Assembly: GCF_020860705.1 (NCBI RefSeq)
Contig: NZ_JAJBTT010000049.1
Location: 1,200-65,199, forward strand
Length of the DNA: 64,000 nt
Reading direction: 5' to 3'
Source: Akkermansia sp.
GTDB lineage: Bacteria; Verrucomicrobiota; Verrucomicrobiia; Verrucomicrobiales; Akkermansiaceae
Shown: positions 33,254-44,163 of the stretch, one piece after another
Layout: every line of letters begins with the position of its first letter
Position numbering within the stretch: the stretch's first letter is position 1
Made by a program: the position numbers and the translations under genes
Notes under the pieces: generated by a model
The model's database searches: none
What the model was told of the DNA's origin: nothing
The model's input: only the letters and a program-made list of their open reading frames with translations

Positions 33254-34459
33254 CTATTTCAACGTCGGAGACTTTTTTCCGGAAGCCAGTCCCGTATCCT
33301 TTCCGTCGGTCAGCCATTCAATGGTCACGGGAACGAATTTCAGATTCTTGATGTTCGGCTGGTTTTCCTCATAAAGCACCCCAACAACGCCGGGTTCCAC
33401 CATGGCGAGGCTGGAATAGGCAAAACCGCCTTCACCCAGCAACTTCTTCACCGGCCAGGTCTTGCCGTTGTCATAGCTCATGGCCACCTGTCCCTTGATG
33501 CGGCGTCCGGCGCTGGGACCGGAAAACAGAAGGCGGCTCTTGCTTCCGTAAGCAGTCTGGGAACTCAGGGAATACGTCATCAGGGAATTCTGGGTGCTGT
33601 CGCAAAACAGCTCTGGAGCATCTTCCACTTCCCCCCACGTTTCCCCGCCGTCCTGCGACCACACGATGCGCCGGCAATTGCCTCCGCCCCAGTGGCGCGC
33701 CACCATGACCACGCCGCCGTTATCCGTCTCCGCGATGGACGTTTCATTCACCATGCCCTTCATATTCGTGGTCGGCTGGCCCAGCTTCCAATTCTTGCCG
33801 CCGTCATCGCTGTAAATGCAGGAAATCACCCACTTGCCGAAGGGACCCTCGTTCATCGGAATGACCAGGCGCCCCTTGTGAGGACCGCTCTTCAACTGGG
33901 TTCCCGCATTCGGACCGGAAGCCATGATATCCACGCCGGCAGGGCGCTTGGTCGTCTTCGTGATATCCTCCGGCTTTGTCCAGGAAGAACCGCCGTTCCT
34001 GCTCTGAATCATAAAATTGCGGATGCACTTCTCGTCATCCCATCCCTGGGGAATATTGGGCTGGCGCTCCTTGACCCCGGCAGGATAACGCTGGAAGATG
34101 ACGGTTACGGTCTTGGCGTCATACACCGGGCACGGATTATTAAACGTGGCCCCATGCGACTTGGCAATTGCGCGGGGGCGTGACCAGGTCTTCCCGCCAT
34201 TCTTGCTGACGCTCATGATAATGTCATTCTCCCCCTGGTCCGTATTCTTATACCGTCCCTCCGCAAATGCCAGAAGCTGCCCTTTCCCGATATTGAGCAG
34301 CGCAGGAATGCGGATGGACGCATAAGGATTTCCCTGCCCGGCGCTGAACACAGTCACAGCCCTGTCCGTGGGAAAATCCGCCTTCTCCTCCTGACCGAAT
34401 GCCGGCAACGTCACAGCGCATACGGCACTCATCAAACACTTGAATATGGAATTCATCAT
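33254..34459 (-). CDS. Exo-alpha-sialidase (GH33)
   Basis: Signal peptide; RIPALLNIGKGQLLAFAEGR; Asp boxes SKNGGKTW, SDDGGKNW, SQDGGETW. Confidence 0.93.
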   Translation of the reverse strand: MMNSIFKCLMSAVCAVTLPAFGQEEKADFPTDRAVTVFSAGQGNPYASIRIPALLNIGKGQLLAFAEGRYKNTDQGENDIIMSVSKNGGKTWSRPRAIAKSHGATFNNPCPVYDAKTVTVIFQRYPAGVKERQPNIPQGWDDEKCIRNFMIQSRNGGSSWTKPEDITKTTKRPAGVDIMASGPNAGTQLKSGPHKGRLVIPMNEGPFGKWVISCIYSDDGGKNWKLGQPTTNMKGMVNETSIAETDNGGVVMVARHWGGGNCRRIVWSQDGGETWGEVEDAPELFCDSTQNSLMTYSLSSQTAYGSKSRLLFSGPSAGRRIKGQVAMSYDNGKTWPVKKLLGEGGFAYSSLAMVEPGVVGVLYEENQPNIKNLKFVPVTIEWLTDGKDTGLASGKKSPTLK

Positions 34460-35153
34460 TTTCTTCACCCTATTCCATTTCCTCCTTCCAGACAACAGCC
34501 ATGTCATGAATCGATGTGAAGACCAGAGGGACCCTTGGATAATGAGGACAACTCAGTTCGACTTTCCAAAACCTCTTCCCGGCCCTGACGCGCGCTCCGG
34601 GAAAAGAATGAACAGGGACAAAACAGGTCTTTCGCGGAATTCATGACTCAATAATCGTGCGCGCTCCTTTTCCATCTTCCTGTGGGAATTGGCCGTCAGG
34701 ATTTTCAGAGTGTGAAAAAACAGCGGCAACAACCAGACATGCACCATGAAACATTGCCAAAACATGCTGATCGTTAAATCGAAAAGGAATATAATCCATC
34801 CCCGGAACAAAGGAAAATCCCTCCGTGTGCCGTTCCGGTCATGCACGCACTGAACATGTGTTAAAAGAAACCCTGCGGCAAGGAGCCTCTCCCTGATGGC
34901 ACCTTTCGTGCAGAGGTCATACTCTCAACATGAAAATATGGCAGCCTGTCAAAACCGATACGAACATGCAGATATGACATGTTCCCAGTCCCGGCGAAAA
35001 CCCTTTCATGGGAAACGAAAAACGATGATGCATGCAGCAGCGTGCATTCTTTTCCGCCCGGGTGGAGAACTCCCGTTGACCATATACTCGCAACCGGGAA
35101 ACAGGGGGGCAGCAACAAACGTGATGCCCATGAAATGCAACAAAAGACATACG

Positions 35154-36368
35154 ATGGAAACTAAGGAAACATTGCAATCTTTGGATGAATGGTCCAGACA
35201 GGAATTGAAAGATATCCTGGATTTTTATATCAATTATGACTACGACCCCAAGGGCGGTTTTTACGGAGCCGTGCTGAGGACGTTGGAACCGGTCAAGGAG
35301 GCGGACCGTTCTATCGTGCTCAATGCCAGGCTCATGTGGACTTTTGCAAACGCCTACCGTCTCCTGAAGGATCCCCGCTACCTGGAAATGGCCAACCACG
35401 CGAAGGACTACATCAAGGAGCACTTTGTGGACAAGGAATACGGAGGAGCCTACTGGGTGGTGGACGCCCATGGCAACCCCGTCGATGAGTCGAAATACCC
35501 CTACGGCATTGCTTTCATCATCTACGGAGGAGCGGAATTGACGCGTGCGAGCGGCAGCAAAGACGGCCTGAAGCTGGCCCGGGACATGTATGAAGCCTTG
35601 GAAAAACACGCCCTGGACCCCAAACACGGGGGATACTTTGAAACCTTCACGCAGGATTGGAAGAGAAGGGATGACAGCTTCAATATTCCGGACCCTTCCC
35701 TGGGTTCCAAGGCACTCAACACGCACTTGCACATGATTGAAAGCTATACGACCCTGATGCTCGTGGATGATGATCCCAAGCTGAGGAAAACCGTAGGCGA
35801 GCTGATTGACATCATGACCAACAAGCTGCTGGACCAGGAATACTTCCACTACAAGCCTTACATGACCGACGACTGGAAGTCGACGGACACCCTCTTCTCC
35901 TTCGGCCACGACATTGAAGGGGCATGGCTGCTGACGGAAGCCGCAGAAGCATACGGAGGCAAGGAACTGGTGGAAAAATGCAAACCCATTTCCGTCCGGA
36001 TTGCCGATGCGTGCGCGGACGGCATCAACCCGGACACGGGAGGCCTGTATGCAGAAGCCAACGAACACGGGCTTGTAGACCGCCAGATGTCCTGGTGGGT
36101 GCAGAGCGAAGCGGTCATCGGTTTCTTCAATGCCTTCCAGTTGACGGGTGATCCCAAATACCTGGCACTCACGATGAATGTGGTGGACTACATCAGGAAC
36201 TACATCTCCGACCATAGCGACGGCAAATTCCGCGAATGGCTCTCCAGAGGAGACCTGGATGCCCAGGATGGGGATAATGAATTCCGGGTAAACGCCTGGA
36301 AAGGCCCCTACCACAACGGACGCATGTGCATGGAACTGATTGAACGCATTGCGAAAATGCAGGCTTGA
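35154..36368 (+). CDS. N-acylglucosamine 2-epimerase (AGE) family protein
   Basis: (alpha/alpha)6 AGE-type ORF: LNARLMWTFANAYR, YGIAFIIYGGAEL, ALNTHLHMIESYTTL, FGHDIEGAWLL, SWWVQSEAVIGFFNAF. Confidence 0.88.
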   Translation: METKETLQSLDEWSRQELKDILDFYINYDYDPKGGFYGAVLRTLEPVKEADRSIVLNARLMWTFANAYRLLKDPRYLEMANHAKDYIKEHFVDKEYGGAYWVVDAHGNPVDESKYPYGIAFIIYGGAELTRASGSKDGLKLARDMYEALEKHALDPKHGGYFETFTQDWKRRDDSFNIPDPSLGSKALNTHLHMIESYTTLMLVDDDPKLRKTVGELIDIMTNKLLDQEYFHYKPYMTDDWKSTDTLFSFGHDIEGAWLLTEAAEAYGGKELVEKCKPISVRIADACADGINPDTGGLYAEANEHGLVDRQMSWWVQSEAVIGFFNAFQLTGDPKYLALTMNVVDYIRNYISDHSDGKFREWLSRGDLDAQDGDNEFRVNAWKGPYHNGRMCMELIERIAKMQA

Positions 36369-36509
36369 ATACCGTTCCCGAAAAGGGGGTTGCAATCGGC
36401 ATAAGCTCTCTTTCCGGAAAAAACGGTCCTGGTCTCATCGGAAAAATGTTTCCAGGCCCGTTTTAACCGGAATGCAGACTATCTGGAAACGGTTATGTAT
36501 CCGTCGTCA

Positions 36510-36545
36510 AGAGATGAAACCTGTCACATGGTTTCATCTCTTTTC
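36510..36545 (+). terminator. Rho-independent terminator downstream of AGE gene
   Basis: agagatgaaacc-tgtcacat-ggtttcatctct followed by ttt. Confidence 0.85.
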
Positions 36546-37033
36546 AGTTAAAAGCAAACAGGAAGGAAATAAAATATCTGCTGCCTGCCCGCAAGGGACA
36601 ATTATTCCTCTCTCCGGCTCTTATTCCAGAAGGAATCATTTCTTCATATCAGCAACCCCCGGCTATTCCGATTGAAAAAAGGTCTTCCTTCTCTGGCGTT
36701 CCTTCCAGATAAAAAGCCTTCACCAGCAGGAAAAGATAAGACACTTCCTGGCAAGCCGTGCCGGATGAACTTGAAACCCCTTTCCGAACTGAAAGGCAGG
36801 GAAATGGCACCGGAAAAACCATCCATGCCTCCCTCAGCCATTCTCTTTTCCCTCTATTCTTCCGTCGGTCATCTTTAAGGGGAAGAAGCCGGGCAATACG
36901 CTCTCACCAGCGCTTTGATGAAACCGGAACTTCACGAAACATATTCAATCCAGTCCGTCTTTCTCAGATTGAGAAACATCCCTGAATCGGGGGTGTCTGC
37001 AACATTTCTCCATATTCGGAACATAACATCTAT

Positions 37034-38290
37034 TTACTCAATCATTAAGGCTCTCAATGCCTTTTTATCTTCGTCCAAAAGAAGAGTTCCGGCAGCATGT
37101 TCGTAACACTGGCGGGAATACTTCCGGGCTTCCTCCCTGAACTGTTCGCTATCCAGTTTCCCCAGAGCAGCAAAAGCCTTCATCAACTTGATATCAATAG
37201 CCATGATTCCCCCTTCATCCCTTAAAATGGGGGCAAAAATATCGGAAAACAACTGTGCTACTGTCACCGGGGGAACCCAGATCCTCTCGTGCTTCACGTC
37301 GGCACGGCGTTCCTCCTGGGCGTACTTCGTCAACAACCTCACCCCCCGGTTGATCATGTCGATACCCGTACCGTAATCATTGACGGCTGCAGACAGGGCT
37401 CTGGCGGCGATTTCGGCTAGCACGCACAACCCGAATCTGGGATCCTGCTCAAAATTGCGTTCATGACCGATGACAAAAGCCCCAGCCAGCTGACGCAGGG
37501 CCTCATGGGATACCGGTTTATCCACATAAACCAGAATGGAGGAAGCGGAGACGAAATCCCCCGGTAGGGAAACAACGTAAACATCAAGATCCCTGTCTCT
37601 GGAAAGGTGGTCCAGCTTTTCCACGTCAATATACTGGATATTGCCTATCTCATCACTTCTGACGGGGACGGCGTTTTCCGGAATATCAAGTTCCTTGTCA
37701 ACTAGGGGATTGGCTCCCAGGTAGGGATCCCTGGCCCGTGCCAGCAATGCTTTCTCCGTTACTCCTTCCACCAGCTCCGAAGTCTCACCCACCCGGCCAA
37801 GCCTGGACAAATGCTCGATCCACCGGATAAGCGTGACCAGAATAACGGCAATCACTCCCAGGGTGACAACAAACAGCACAACCCTTCCCCGCTGGTCATA
37901 CATGCCGGAATTCAGGAAAATAATCGCAATCAGGCTGAAAATGAAGGAACCGATGAACGTGGAAAGAGCATTTTGGGCCGTGGAATCCTCCATCAGCAAT
38001 TTGGTAGCCCTGGGCGTCACGCTTGACGTGGCCGCGGCATACGCGGAAACCACGGTTGTCAGGGAAAAAGTAGTCACGGCCAGCATGCTTGAAGCCAGGA
38101 TGTTCAAAATCATATCAACCGTATCGGGGCCGATCTTTTGAAAAATATCAAACGGAACAAACTCCCCCAGGTAGATTGAGGCAATAGCCGTAATAATAGC
38201 CAGCAGCGCAAAATAGGTCGCCTTGACCCAGAGAAGCTTGTTGGCCCGTAAAAACAATAACCTGATTTGAAAAATGAAGGACCCTTTCAT
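37034..38290 (-). CDS. DUF2254-family membrane protein
   Basis: N-terminal TM region, MLAVTTFSLTTVVSAYAAATSSVTPRATKLLMEDSTAQNALSTFIGSFIFSL. Confidence 0.85.
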   Translation of the reverse strand: MKGSFIFQIRLLFLRANKLLWVKATYFALLAIITAIASIYLGEFVPFDIFQKIGPDTVDMILNILASSMLAVTTFSLTTVVSAYAAATSSVTPRATKLLMEDSTAQNALSTFIGSFIFSLIAIIFLNSGMYDQRGRVVLFVVTLGVIAVILVTLIRWIEHLSRLGRVGETSELVEGVTEKALLARARDPYLGANPLVDKELDIPENAVPVRSDEIGNIQYIDVEKLDHLSRDRDLDVYVVSLPGDFVSASSILVYVDKPVSHEALRQLAGAFVIGHERNFEQDPRFGLCVLAEIAARALSAAVNDYGTGIDMINRGVRLLTKYAQEERRADVKHERIWVPPVTVAQLFSDIFAPILRDEGGIMAIDIKLMKAFAALGKLDSEQFREEARKYSRQCYEHAAGTLLLDEDKKALRALMIE

Positions 38291-38805
38291 CAGAAGCTGG
38301 GATTGGAAGAACAGCTGAAGGCTACTCTCCTGTTAAAACAATATCCAAGCCTCTCCGTTCAAGAATAAGACTCTCAAAGAAGAGTGAGAAGCTGATCATT
38401 TCTACAGCGGCCCCATCAAAAAGGAAATCCGCATCCGGGAAACACCACGTACCGGAAAACCGCAGGAAACGGCTTCTGAAGCCGGAAGAAGAGTTCATCA
38501 AGGTAAGCAACTCAAAACAGCTTTCACTCGCTCCGAAAAGACCGACTCCGTTTAAAAACGGCTGGGAAAAGCAAGGTTCCCTGCTGTGCCATACTCTCTC
38601 TATGCGTGCAAACTCAAAAATGCAGGCAGAATCTACCTGTAAATGCCCGTAGAAACCTATGGCTCCGTTGCCTCCGCTTTCTCTATATGGAGAAACACCG
38701 CAATTAGGTAGCCCTTATTCAGAACAACGATGTGCTCTCCTTCTATCAGTAATACGAATGAAAAATAAAATCCATCCTGACGGATCATAGGAAAAGAATA
38801 TTGCG

Positions 38806-38995
38806 GAAGGCGCGCGGCGGAAGCTCTATGCCGATGTCGAAGAATTTCAGGAGAGCTTGATCAAATAGCTTAAGCGTCCCCGTCACGAACACCCTCATTA
38901 GAGCTATCGCAGTATGGGAAAGCGATGGAGTAAAACAATGGAACCCTTTAAAAAACAAAAATCACCCGAAAAGAAGACCCGCTATACAACATAGA
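38806..38995 (+). pseudogene. Degenerate C-terminal fragment of a DDE transposase (IS481/IS3-like)
   Basis: Conceptual translation RKLYADVEEFQESLIK*LKRPRHEHPH*SYRSMGKRWSKTMEPFKK resembles the LY..VEELQ..LD...YN.ERPH.GYRNMGKRP.. tail, with two in-frame stops. Confidence 0.5.
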
Positions 38996-39140
38996 AGCAT
39001 TCTCATTCATCAAGTCGGCTGGTCTTTCGTTGAAGCGGGTTGATTTTTTCGTTTGCCAGCAAGAAGAGAAATGGTGAAAGAAGAGGAAAACGGAAAGTGT
39101 AACTTGTAACATCGTAGAATCACCCGTTCCCCACGTTATC

Positions 39141-40661
39141 ATGAATCGAATCATTTCATTCCTTTCCCTGCCCCTGTTGTCGCTCGCATCCATATTTGCC
39201 GCCAACATGCCGGAAAGCATCGGCAACGACCTCCAGCTATTCAAGGATGCCTCCTGCACGGCCCTGAAGCAGGATGTCACGGACACTTCCGCCTTCCAGT
39301 CCGAGGCAATGAAAAATCTCGCGGACAAAATCCTCGCAGGCAATTACAAGCCGGACTACTTGTATGCCGAATATCAGGCTCTCCCCTCACCGCGCCAGAC
39401 GGGAAAAAATCTCAGAATCGGGGAAGGGTTCAGTAAATACGATAACATGACGGGCGTCTATCTGGAAAAAGGCCAGCACGTCGTGCTGGTCGGTAAAACG
39501 GCTGGACGTGAAATCAGCCTCCTGCTCCCGAACCTGATGCGCAAACCCGCCGAAGGCGTGCAGCCGACGAAGGATCCCAATGGCTGGGGACTACACAAAA
39601 AACAGATACCCCTGAAGGAAGGAATCAATATCATTGATGTAGAAACACCCGCCAACGCCTACATCAGCTACTTCACCAACGATGCCGGCAACGCGCCGAA
39701 AATCCCCATCCATTTCGTAACGGGCAAAGTCAACGGCTACTTTGACACCACGCGGGGCGACACCAATGAAGACTGGGTGCGTCTGCTTGACCAGGCCGTC
39801 TCTCCGATCATGGATGCCCGGGGAAAATACATCCAGGTTGCCTACCCTGTCGAATTCCTGAAAAAATTCACCAGGGACCGCGGCACTGAACTCATCAACG
39901 CCTACGACAAGCTGATAGGCATCCAATACCAGCTGATGGGCCTTGAGAAATACGGCAAAATCCCGAAAAACCGTGTCTTTGCCCGTGTGAACTTCAACTA
40001 CTACATGTTCCGCGACGGTGATGGAGTCGCCTACCTGGGAGACAATGGCACCATGCGAATGGTAACCGATCCTGAAAACGTCCTTAAAGGCGACGCCTGC
40101 TGGGGCTTCTCCCACGAAGTCGGCCACGTGATGCAAATGCGCCCGATGACCTGGGGCGGCATGACGGAGGTCAGCAACAATATTTTCTCCCTGCAAGCCG
40201 CCGCCAAAACGGGTAATGAAAGCCGCTTGAAACGCCAGGGTGCCTACGACAAGGCGCGTAAGGAAATCATCGACGGAAAAATCGCCTACCTGCAATCAAA
40301 GGATGTCTTCAACAAGTTGGTGCCACTATGGCAACTCCATCTCTATTTTATTGAAAACGGACATCCCGACTTCTACCCTGATGTGATGGAATACCTGCGC
40401 AACAACGCGGGAAACTACGGGGGGAATGAAACGATCAAGTACCAGTTCGAATTCATCAGAGCATGCTGCGACGTCACGAAAACTGACCTGACTGATTTCT
40501 TCGAGAAATGGGGTTTCTTCAAAACCGGCCAATTCCATATCGGAGACTATGCTAATTACGATTTCACCGTCACTCCCGAAATGGTGACTGAAACGAAAAA
40601 ATGGATTGTCGATAAAGACTACACAAAACCTAAAACTGACATCACCGGAATAAGCGAATAA
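39141..40661 (+). CDS. Secreted M60-like metallopeptidase (candidate mucin O-glycopeptidase)
   Basis: Signal peptide; WGFSHEVGHVMQMRPMTWGGMTEVSNNIFSLQ, the HExGH motif of M60/PF13402. Confidence 0.92.
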   Translation: MNRIISFLSLPLLSLASIFAANMPESIGNDLQLFKDASCTALKQDVTDTSAFQSEAMKNLADKILAGNYKPDYLYAEYQALPSPRQTGKNLRIGEGFSKYDNMTGVYLEKGQHVVLVGKTAGREISLLLPNLMRKPAEGVQPTKDPNGWGLHKKQIPLKEGINIIDVETPANAYISYFTNDAGNAPKIPIHFVTGKVNGYFDTTRGDTNEDWVRLLDQAVSPIMDARGKYIQVAYPVEFLKKFTRDRGTELINAYDKLIGIQYQLMGLEKYGKIPKNRVFARVNFNYYMFRDGDGVAYLGDNGTMRMVTDPENVLKGDACWGFSHEVGHVMQMRPMTWGGMTEVSNNIFSLQAAAKTGNESRLKRQGAYDKARKEIIDGKIAYLQSKDVFNKLVPLWQLHLYFIENGHPDFYPDVMEYLRNNAGNYGGNETIKYQFEFIRACCDVTKTDLTDFFEKWGFFKTGQFHIGDYANYDFTVTPEMVTETKKWIVDKDYTKPKTDITGISE

Positions 40662-41445
40662 AGTTACTAGAGAAATCTACTTATTCCTTATAAAGGTCAT
40701 GGTAACTATGTTCCTTAGTAAAAAAGGGAAACTTTTTCTCCATTAGAAAATGGATGAAACAGAAAAAGAGGAAAGTCTATTTAGCTATTTGTAAGGCAAA
40801 ATTATTTTTTGCGGGCATTTTTCAGTTTTGCGTGTAGCAATACCCACTCCCGGGCTAAAATTCTTACAGCCAATCCTAGCACTATTCAAAAAATACCCCA
40901 CCCCGCCATAACTAATCTCTTACTACTGGCTGAGATCACGAAACATTTCCTTCACGGATATTTGGTACAAAGCAGTTTTCAAAAAATATTTTTCCTTGAT
41001 TTCATGAGTCTCTCTCCATCAATTGAAATATCAAGGAATAGAAGGGCTTAGAGAAATTAATTTTAAATTGTTTTCTACGGAAATTATTTTAAAAGTAGGA
41101 AATCCTAAGCACCACTGCCGTAAAATCCGTACAATCAATTCTGGGGATATTCAGAATAAAATAACCTGCGTATAGATGATTCTCCATATACTACCATCTG
41201 TATTTCCTCAAACATGGATCCCTCAAGAGATCATATACAATGGAGTAATGGAGAGTAAAAAATGATTAAAAAAATGTGTTTAAAATTTACAAATATATTG
41301 TAATGAGCAAGTTATAAAAATATGGTCTCATACAATGTATATTAAAGATAAAGAGAGAGTTTTCAAATGTATACCACAGTATACCATGTATTACTTCCTG
41401 GGAAATTTCCTAAATTCGCAAGCATAAGAAAACGAATAAGTTATT

Positions 41446-41628
41446 AGAAAAACGGTCTCACTGGATGTATGAATATAATAAATGGAGGAATTACCAAATG
41501 TATGATTATGGATGAGCAGATTCCATGACTTCCAAGGTCAATCAGCTTTGTATGAAGGCATTTTCAAAAAAAATATAGGAAGTAATTAATCCTAAAATGA
41601 TTCCTGTGAAAATTGTTCAGAATAGTGA
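41446..41628 (+). repeat. Noncoding interspersed repeat, A+C segments, copy 1
   Basis: aaaaacggtctcac..atgtat ... tcaatcagctttgtatgaaggcattttcaaaa ... ggaagtaattaatcctaaa ... gaaaattgttcagaat; matches 58899-59080. Confidence 0.75.
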
Positions 41629-41661
41629 GGAGTACCGATGAAGAAGAGGAAATAAAGTGGA

Positions 41662-42573
41662 TTATAATTTTATGCGAAAAGCGTAGTACTCTGGATCTCT
41701 CTCCATTATGTAGCACTTTGCTTCAGGAAAATTTTGAGCAACAATATTTTGAATTTCTTTTTGAAATGTAAGCGTTGTATTAGGACCAATGTAAACGGCT
41801 GTTAACCATTTCGCATCTCGATACATCAGATCGCAATGATTTTCAGAGGAACTATCATTAGGTAAATCGATAGGAGGGTTTTGTTTAAGTGCATTAATCA
41901 AATATTTAGAAATGTATATTCTCCATTCGTTCTCATATGACCAATCAATACCTTTATATTGAATACGCTTTATAATGGAAAAAACATCATCTGAAGGAAT
42001 GCTCGGTATGCTTGGAAGAGAATTAGTATAAATAATTTTGAATAAACCTTTCTTCCAAAAATTAGATAACTGTTTGAAGCTAAATTCTAAAGCACACCCT
42101 TCTCCAGCTTGTGCATAATGCCCCCACATAAGTGGATTATTAAAATTCTCTGAAAGGCACGTAACTCGGATATCAAAAATACCTCCATATGCGGTTGATG
42201 GATCAGCGTGTATTATTTTATTAGATAATACATGTTTTTTTATGGCATTATACAATCCATCAATATAATGATTTTTATTCTCATTCAATAAAATAATAAA
42301 TTCTCTTATATCATTACATTCATTTGCCTTTTTATAAATCAAGGGATCTATGAATTTTATTATTTTTCTCTTCAAATAAAGATTTGTCGCTAAGTGTTCT
42401 TTACATATGTTTTCCGCTACATACTCTTTTGTTATTTCTATGCTTTTTGCCCAACCTTCATAACAATCATTGAATATTAGTGGATTTGTAAAACGAAACG
42501 TTTGCTTACTTAGCGCTTCTCTCGCACCCTGTGGGGCCATATACTGAAAAAGAGATTGAGGAGAAGATAACAT
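41662..42573 (-). CDS. DUF2971-family protein, copy 1
   Basis: RFTNPLIFNDCYEG, CLSENFNNPLMWGHYAQAGEGCALEFSF. Confidence 0.8.
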   Translation of the reverse strand: MLSSPQSLFQYMAPQGAREALSKQTFRFTNPLIFNDCYEGWAKSIEITKEYVAENICKEHLATNLYLKRKIIKFIDPLIYKKANECNDIREFIILLNENKNHYIDGLYNAIKKHVLSNKIIHADPSTAYGGIFDIRVTCLSENFNNPLMWGHYAQAGEGCALEFSFKQLSNFWKKGLFKIIYTNSLPSIPSIPSDDVFSIIKRIQYKGIDWSYENEWRIYISKYLINALKQNPPIDLPNDSSSENHCDLMYRDAKWLTAVYIGPNTTLTFQKEIQNIVAQNFPEAKCYIMERDPEYYAFRIKL

Positions 42574-42625
42574 AATCCATTAATATGAGATTGTTATAAA
42601 AAACAAAATAAACCTATTATATATT

Positions 42626-44143
42626 TTATCTAAATTTGTCATTAACGGTTAATTTTGATGCTGATATTTTGTTGTCTTTCATGGCATCAATTAATATAAT
42701 ATTTTCCGATTTTTCTAATTTAAGATCTTGAAGAATCCTTTTCGTTTTCTCTAATTCTTCGATATTAAAATATAGTATGACCTTTATTGATGCATTTGAT
42801 TTATTAGCCATTTCGTATACTTCGACCTGCTTAGCTAGGTTATCTTTTAATTTTGAATTACTAGCTAATTTAAATTCAACTAGTGTTTTATCAAAAAATC
42901 CATGAGATATCTTGAAATCAACAGGGCCTCTCCCGTTATTAACTTCTGCATTAACGTCATAACCTGTTGCGTACCAAGTTAATTTAAACATAATTTGTAA
43001 ATCTTTTTCCCTTTTTATAGGTTTCCCATTCACATAAAAAAGACGATATCCATCATTATTTTCAATAACATGCTTAAGGTAAAAAATTCTTTGTAATGAT
43101 TCCTGATATGAATTTGGATTTATCTTATAAAAATTTGTATTCTCTAGTATATTAACGAGTTCTTTTGTATTTACTATAAATGTATGTTCTGTATTTTTAA
43201 CTTTCTCTTCACTCAAAGAAACTGCTCTATATCCTTCAGACTCTTTAAACTTAATATAATAATCAAGAAATTCAGGATATCTCTGTAATAATCCTGTGAG
43301 TGCATACTGTTCTTCTTTTTTAGAAGGCTCTTTATCTGATATTTTTGGAAGTCGATCTATAAAATATTGATTCATATGAGCTCGCAATTCTTCGTTTGGC
43401 ACGCTACTTAAAATATCATCAAAATTGCGGAGAGTATCAGCTCTGTTTATCCATGAATCGTCTTTTGTGAGAATATCTTTAGGAGTTAATATAACAAAAT
43501 CATTTTCAAAGCTTGGTAGTATAAAAGAAGCTTGAGCCCATGTCATTGTAGAATAATTGAATTTGACTTTTGGAATACAGAATGTCCTTAAAAATTTTTC
43601 ATCTATGTTTTCTATAGAAAATTTTTGAGTATATTCTAATAAAAATTCTTTTATCATATTAGTCGAAAAATCACTAATATTATCTTTTCCAACTCCGCTA
43701 TCTATGAGACATAATTTTTCTAAGTGCGTTCCTTGAGATATCTTTTCGTCTCCAAAATTCGAAAAGACATGTACCAAATTATAATTTAAGGCAAGAGCAA
43801 ATTTTTTTCCTAATCCACTTCCCTTGTTACCAGTATTACTATAACCAAGCCAATTTTGTCTCACTTCCGGAAATCTAAAAAGGCTTTGAATTAGGCCATT
43901 ACTTATCCCATTCTTAGAAATATTTTTTAGAAATAAAACATAATTTATTATATTTTCATGCAATTTTTTGTATTCTTCTTTCCCACTATTGAAAAGAAGG
44001 AAGGGGTCAATGAATAATGGTAGATCATTGATAAGTGAAATATTGAAAGCACCATAATCTTCTAAAATATCAGGAGACACTTCAAAAAAATCAGAAAAAT
44101 AAATCTTCATTCTTCCTAGATCATTAACATACTTCTTATGCAT
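42626..44143 (-). CDS. Putative PD-(D/E)XK-nuclease-domain protein, possible defence gene
   Basis: C-terminal NNGRGPVDFKISHGFFDKTLVEFKLASNSKL (D...ExK pattern); likely internal start MKIYFSDFF at 44110. Confidence 0.6.
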   Translation of the reverse strand: MHKKYVNDLGRMKIYFSDFFEVSPDILEDYGAFNISLINDLPLFIDPFLLFNSGKEEYKKLHENIINYVLFLKNISKNGISNGLIQSLFRFPEVRQNWLGYSNTGNKGSGLGKKFALALNYNLVHVFSNFGDEKISQGTHLEKLCLIDSGVGKDNISDFSTNMIKEFLLEYTQKFSIENIDEKFLRTFCIPKVKFNYSTMTWAQASFILPSFENDFVILTPKDILTKDDSWINRADTLRNFDDILSSVPNEELRAHMNQYFIDRLPKISDKEPSKKEEQYALTGLLQRYPEFLDYYIKFKESEGYRAVSLSEEKVKNTEHTFIVNTKELVNILENTNFYKINPNSYQESLQRIFYLKHVIENNDGYRLFYVNGKPIKREKDLQIMFKLTWYATGYDVNAEVNNGRGPVDFKISHGFFDKTLVEFKLASNSKLKDNLAKQVEVYEMANKSNASIKVILYFNIEELEKTKRILQDLKLEKSENIILIDAMKDNKISASKLTVNDKFR

Positions 44144-44163
44144 GTCCAGTTTCTTTCTTCAAA

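Noticed and set aside
34917-36395. 492-aa minus-strand ORF opposite the AGE epimerase
   Set aside because: Antisense shadow
38591-39120. Other coding possibilities upstream of the M60 gene
   Set aside because: Only short frames; apart from the transposase-like fragment nothing supports a gene
41281-41500. CRISPR array, considered because of the repeated ggtctca...atgtat units
   Set aside because: Copies are degenerate, irregularly spaced and dispersed over 18 kb, with no cas genes
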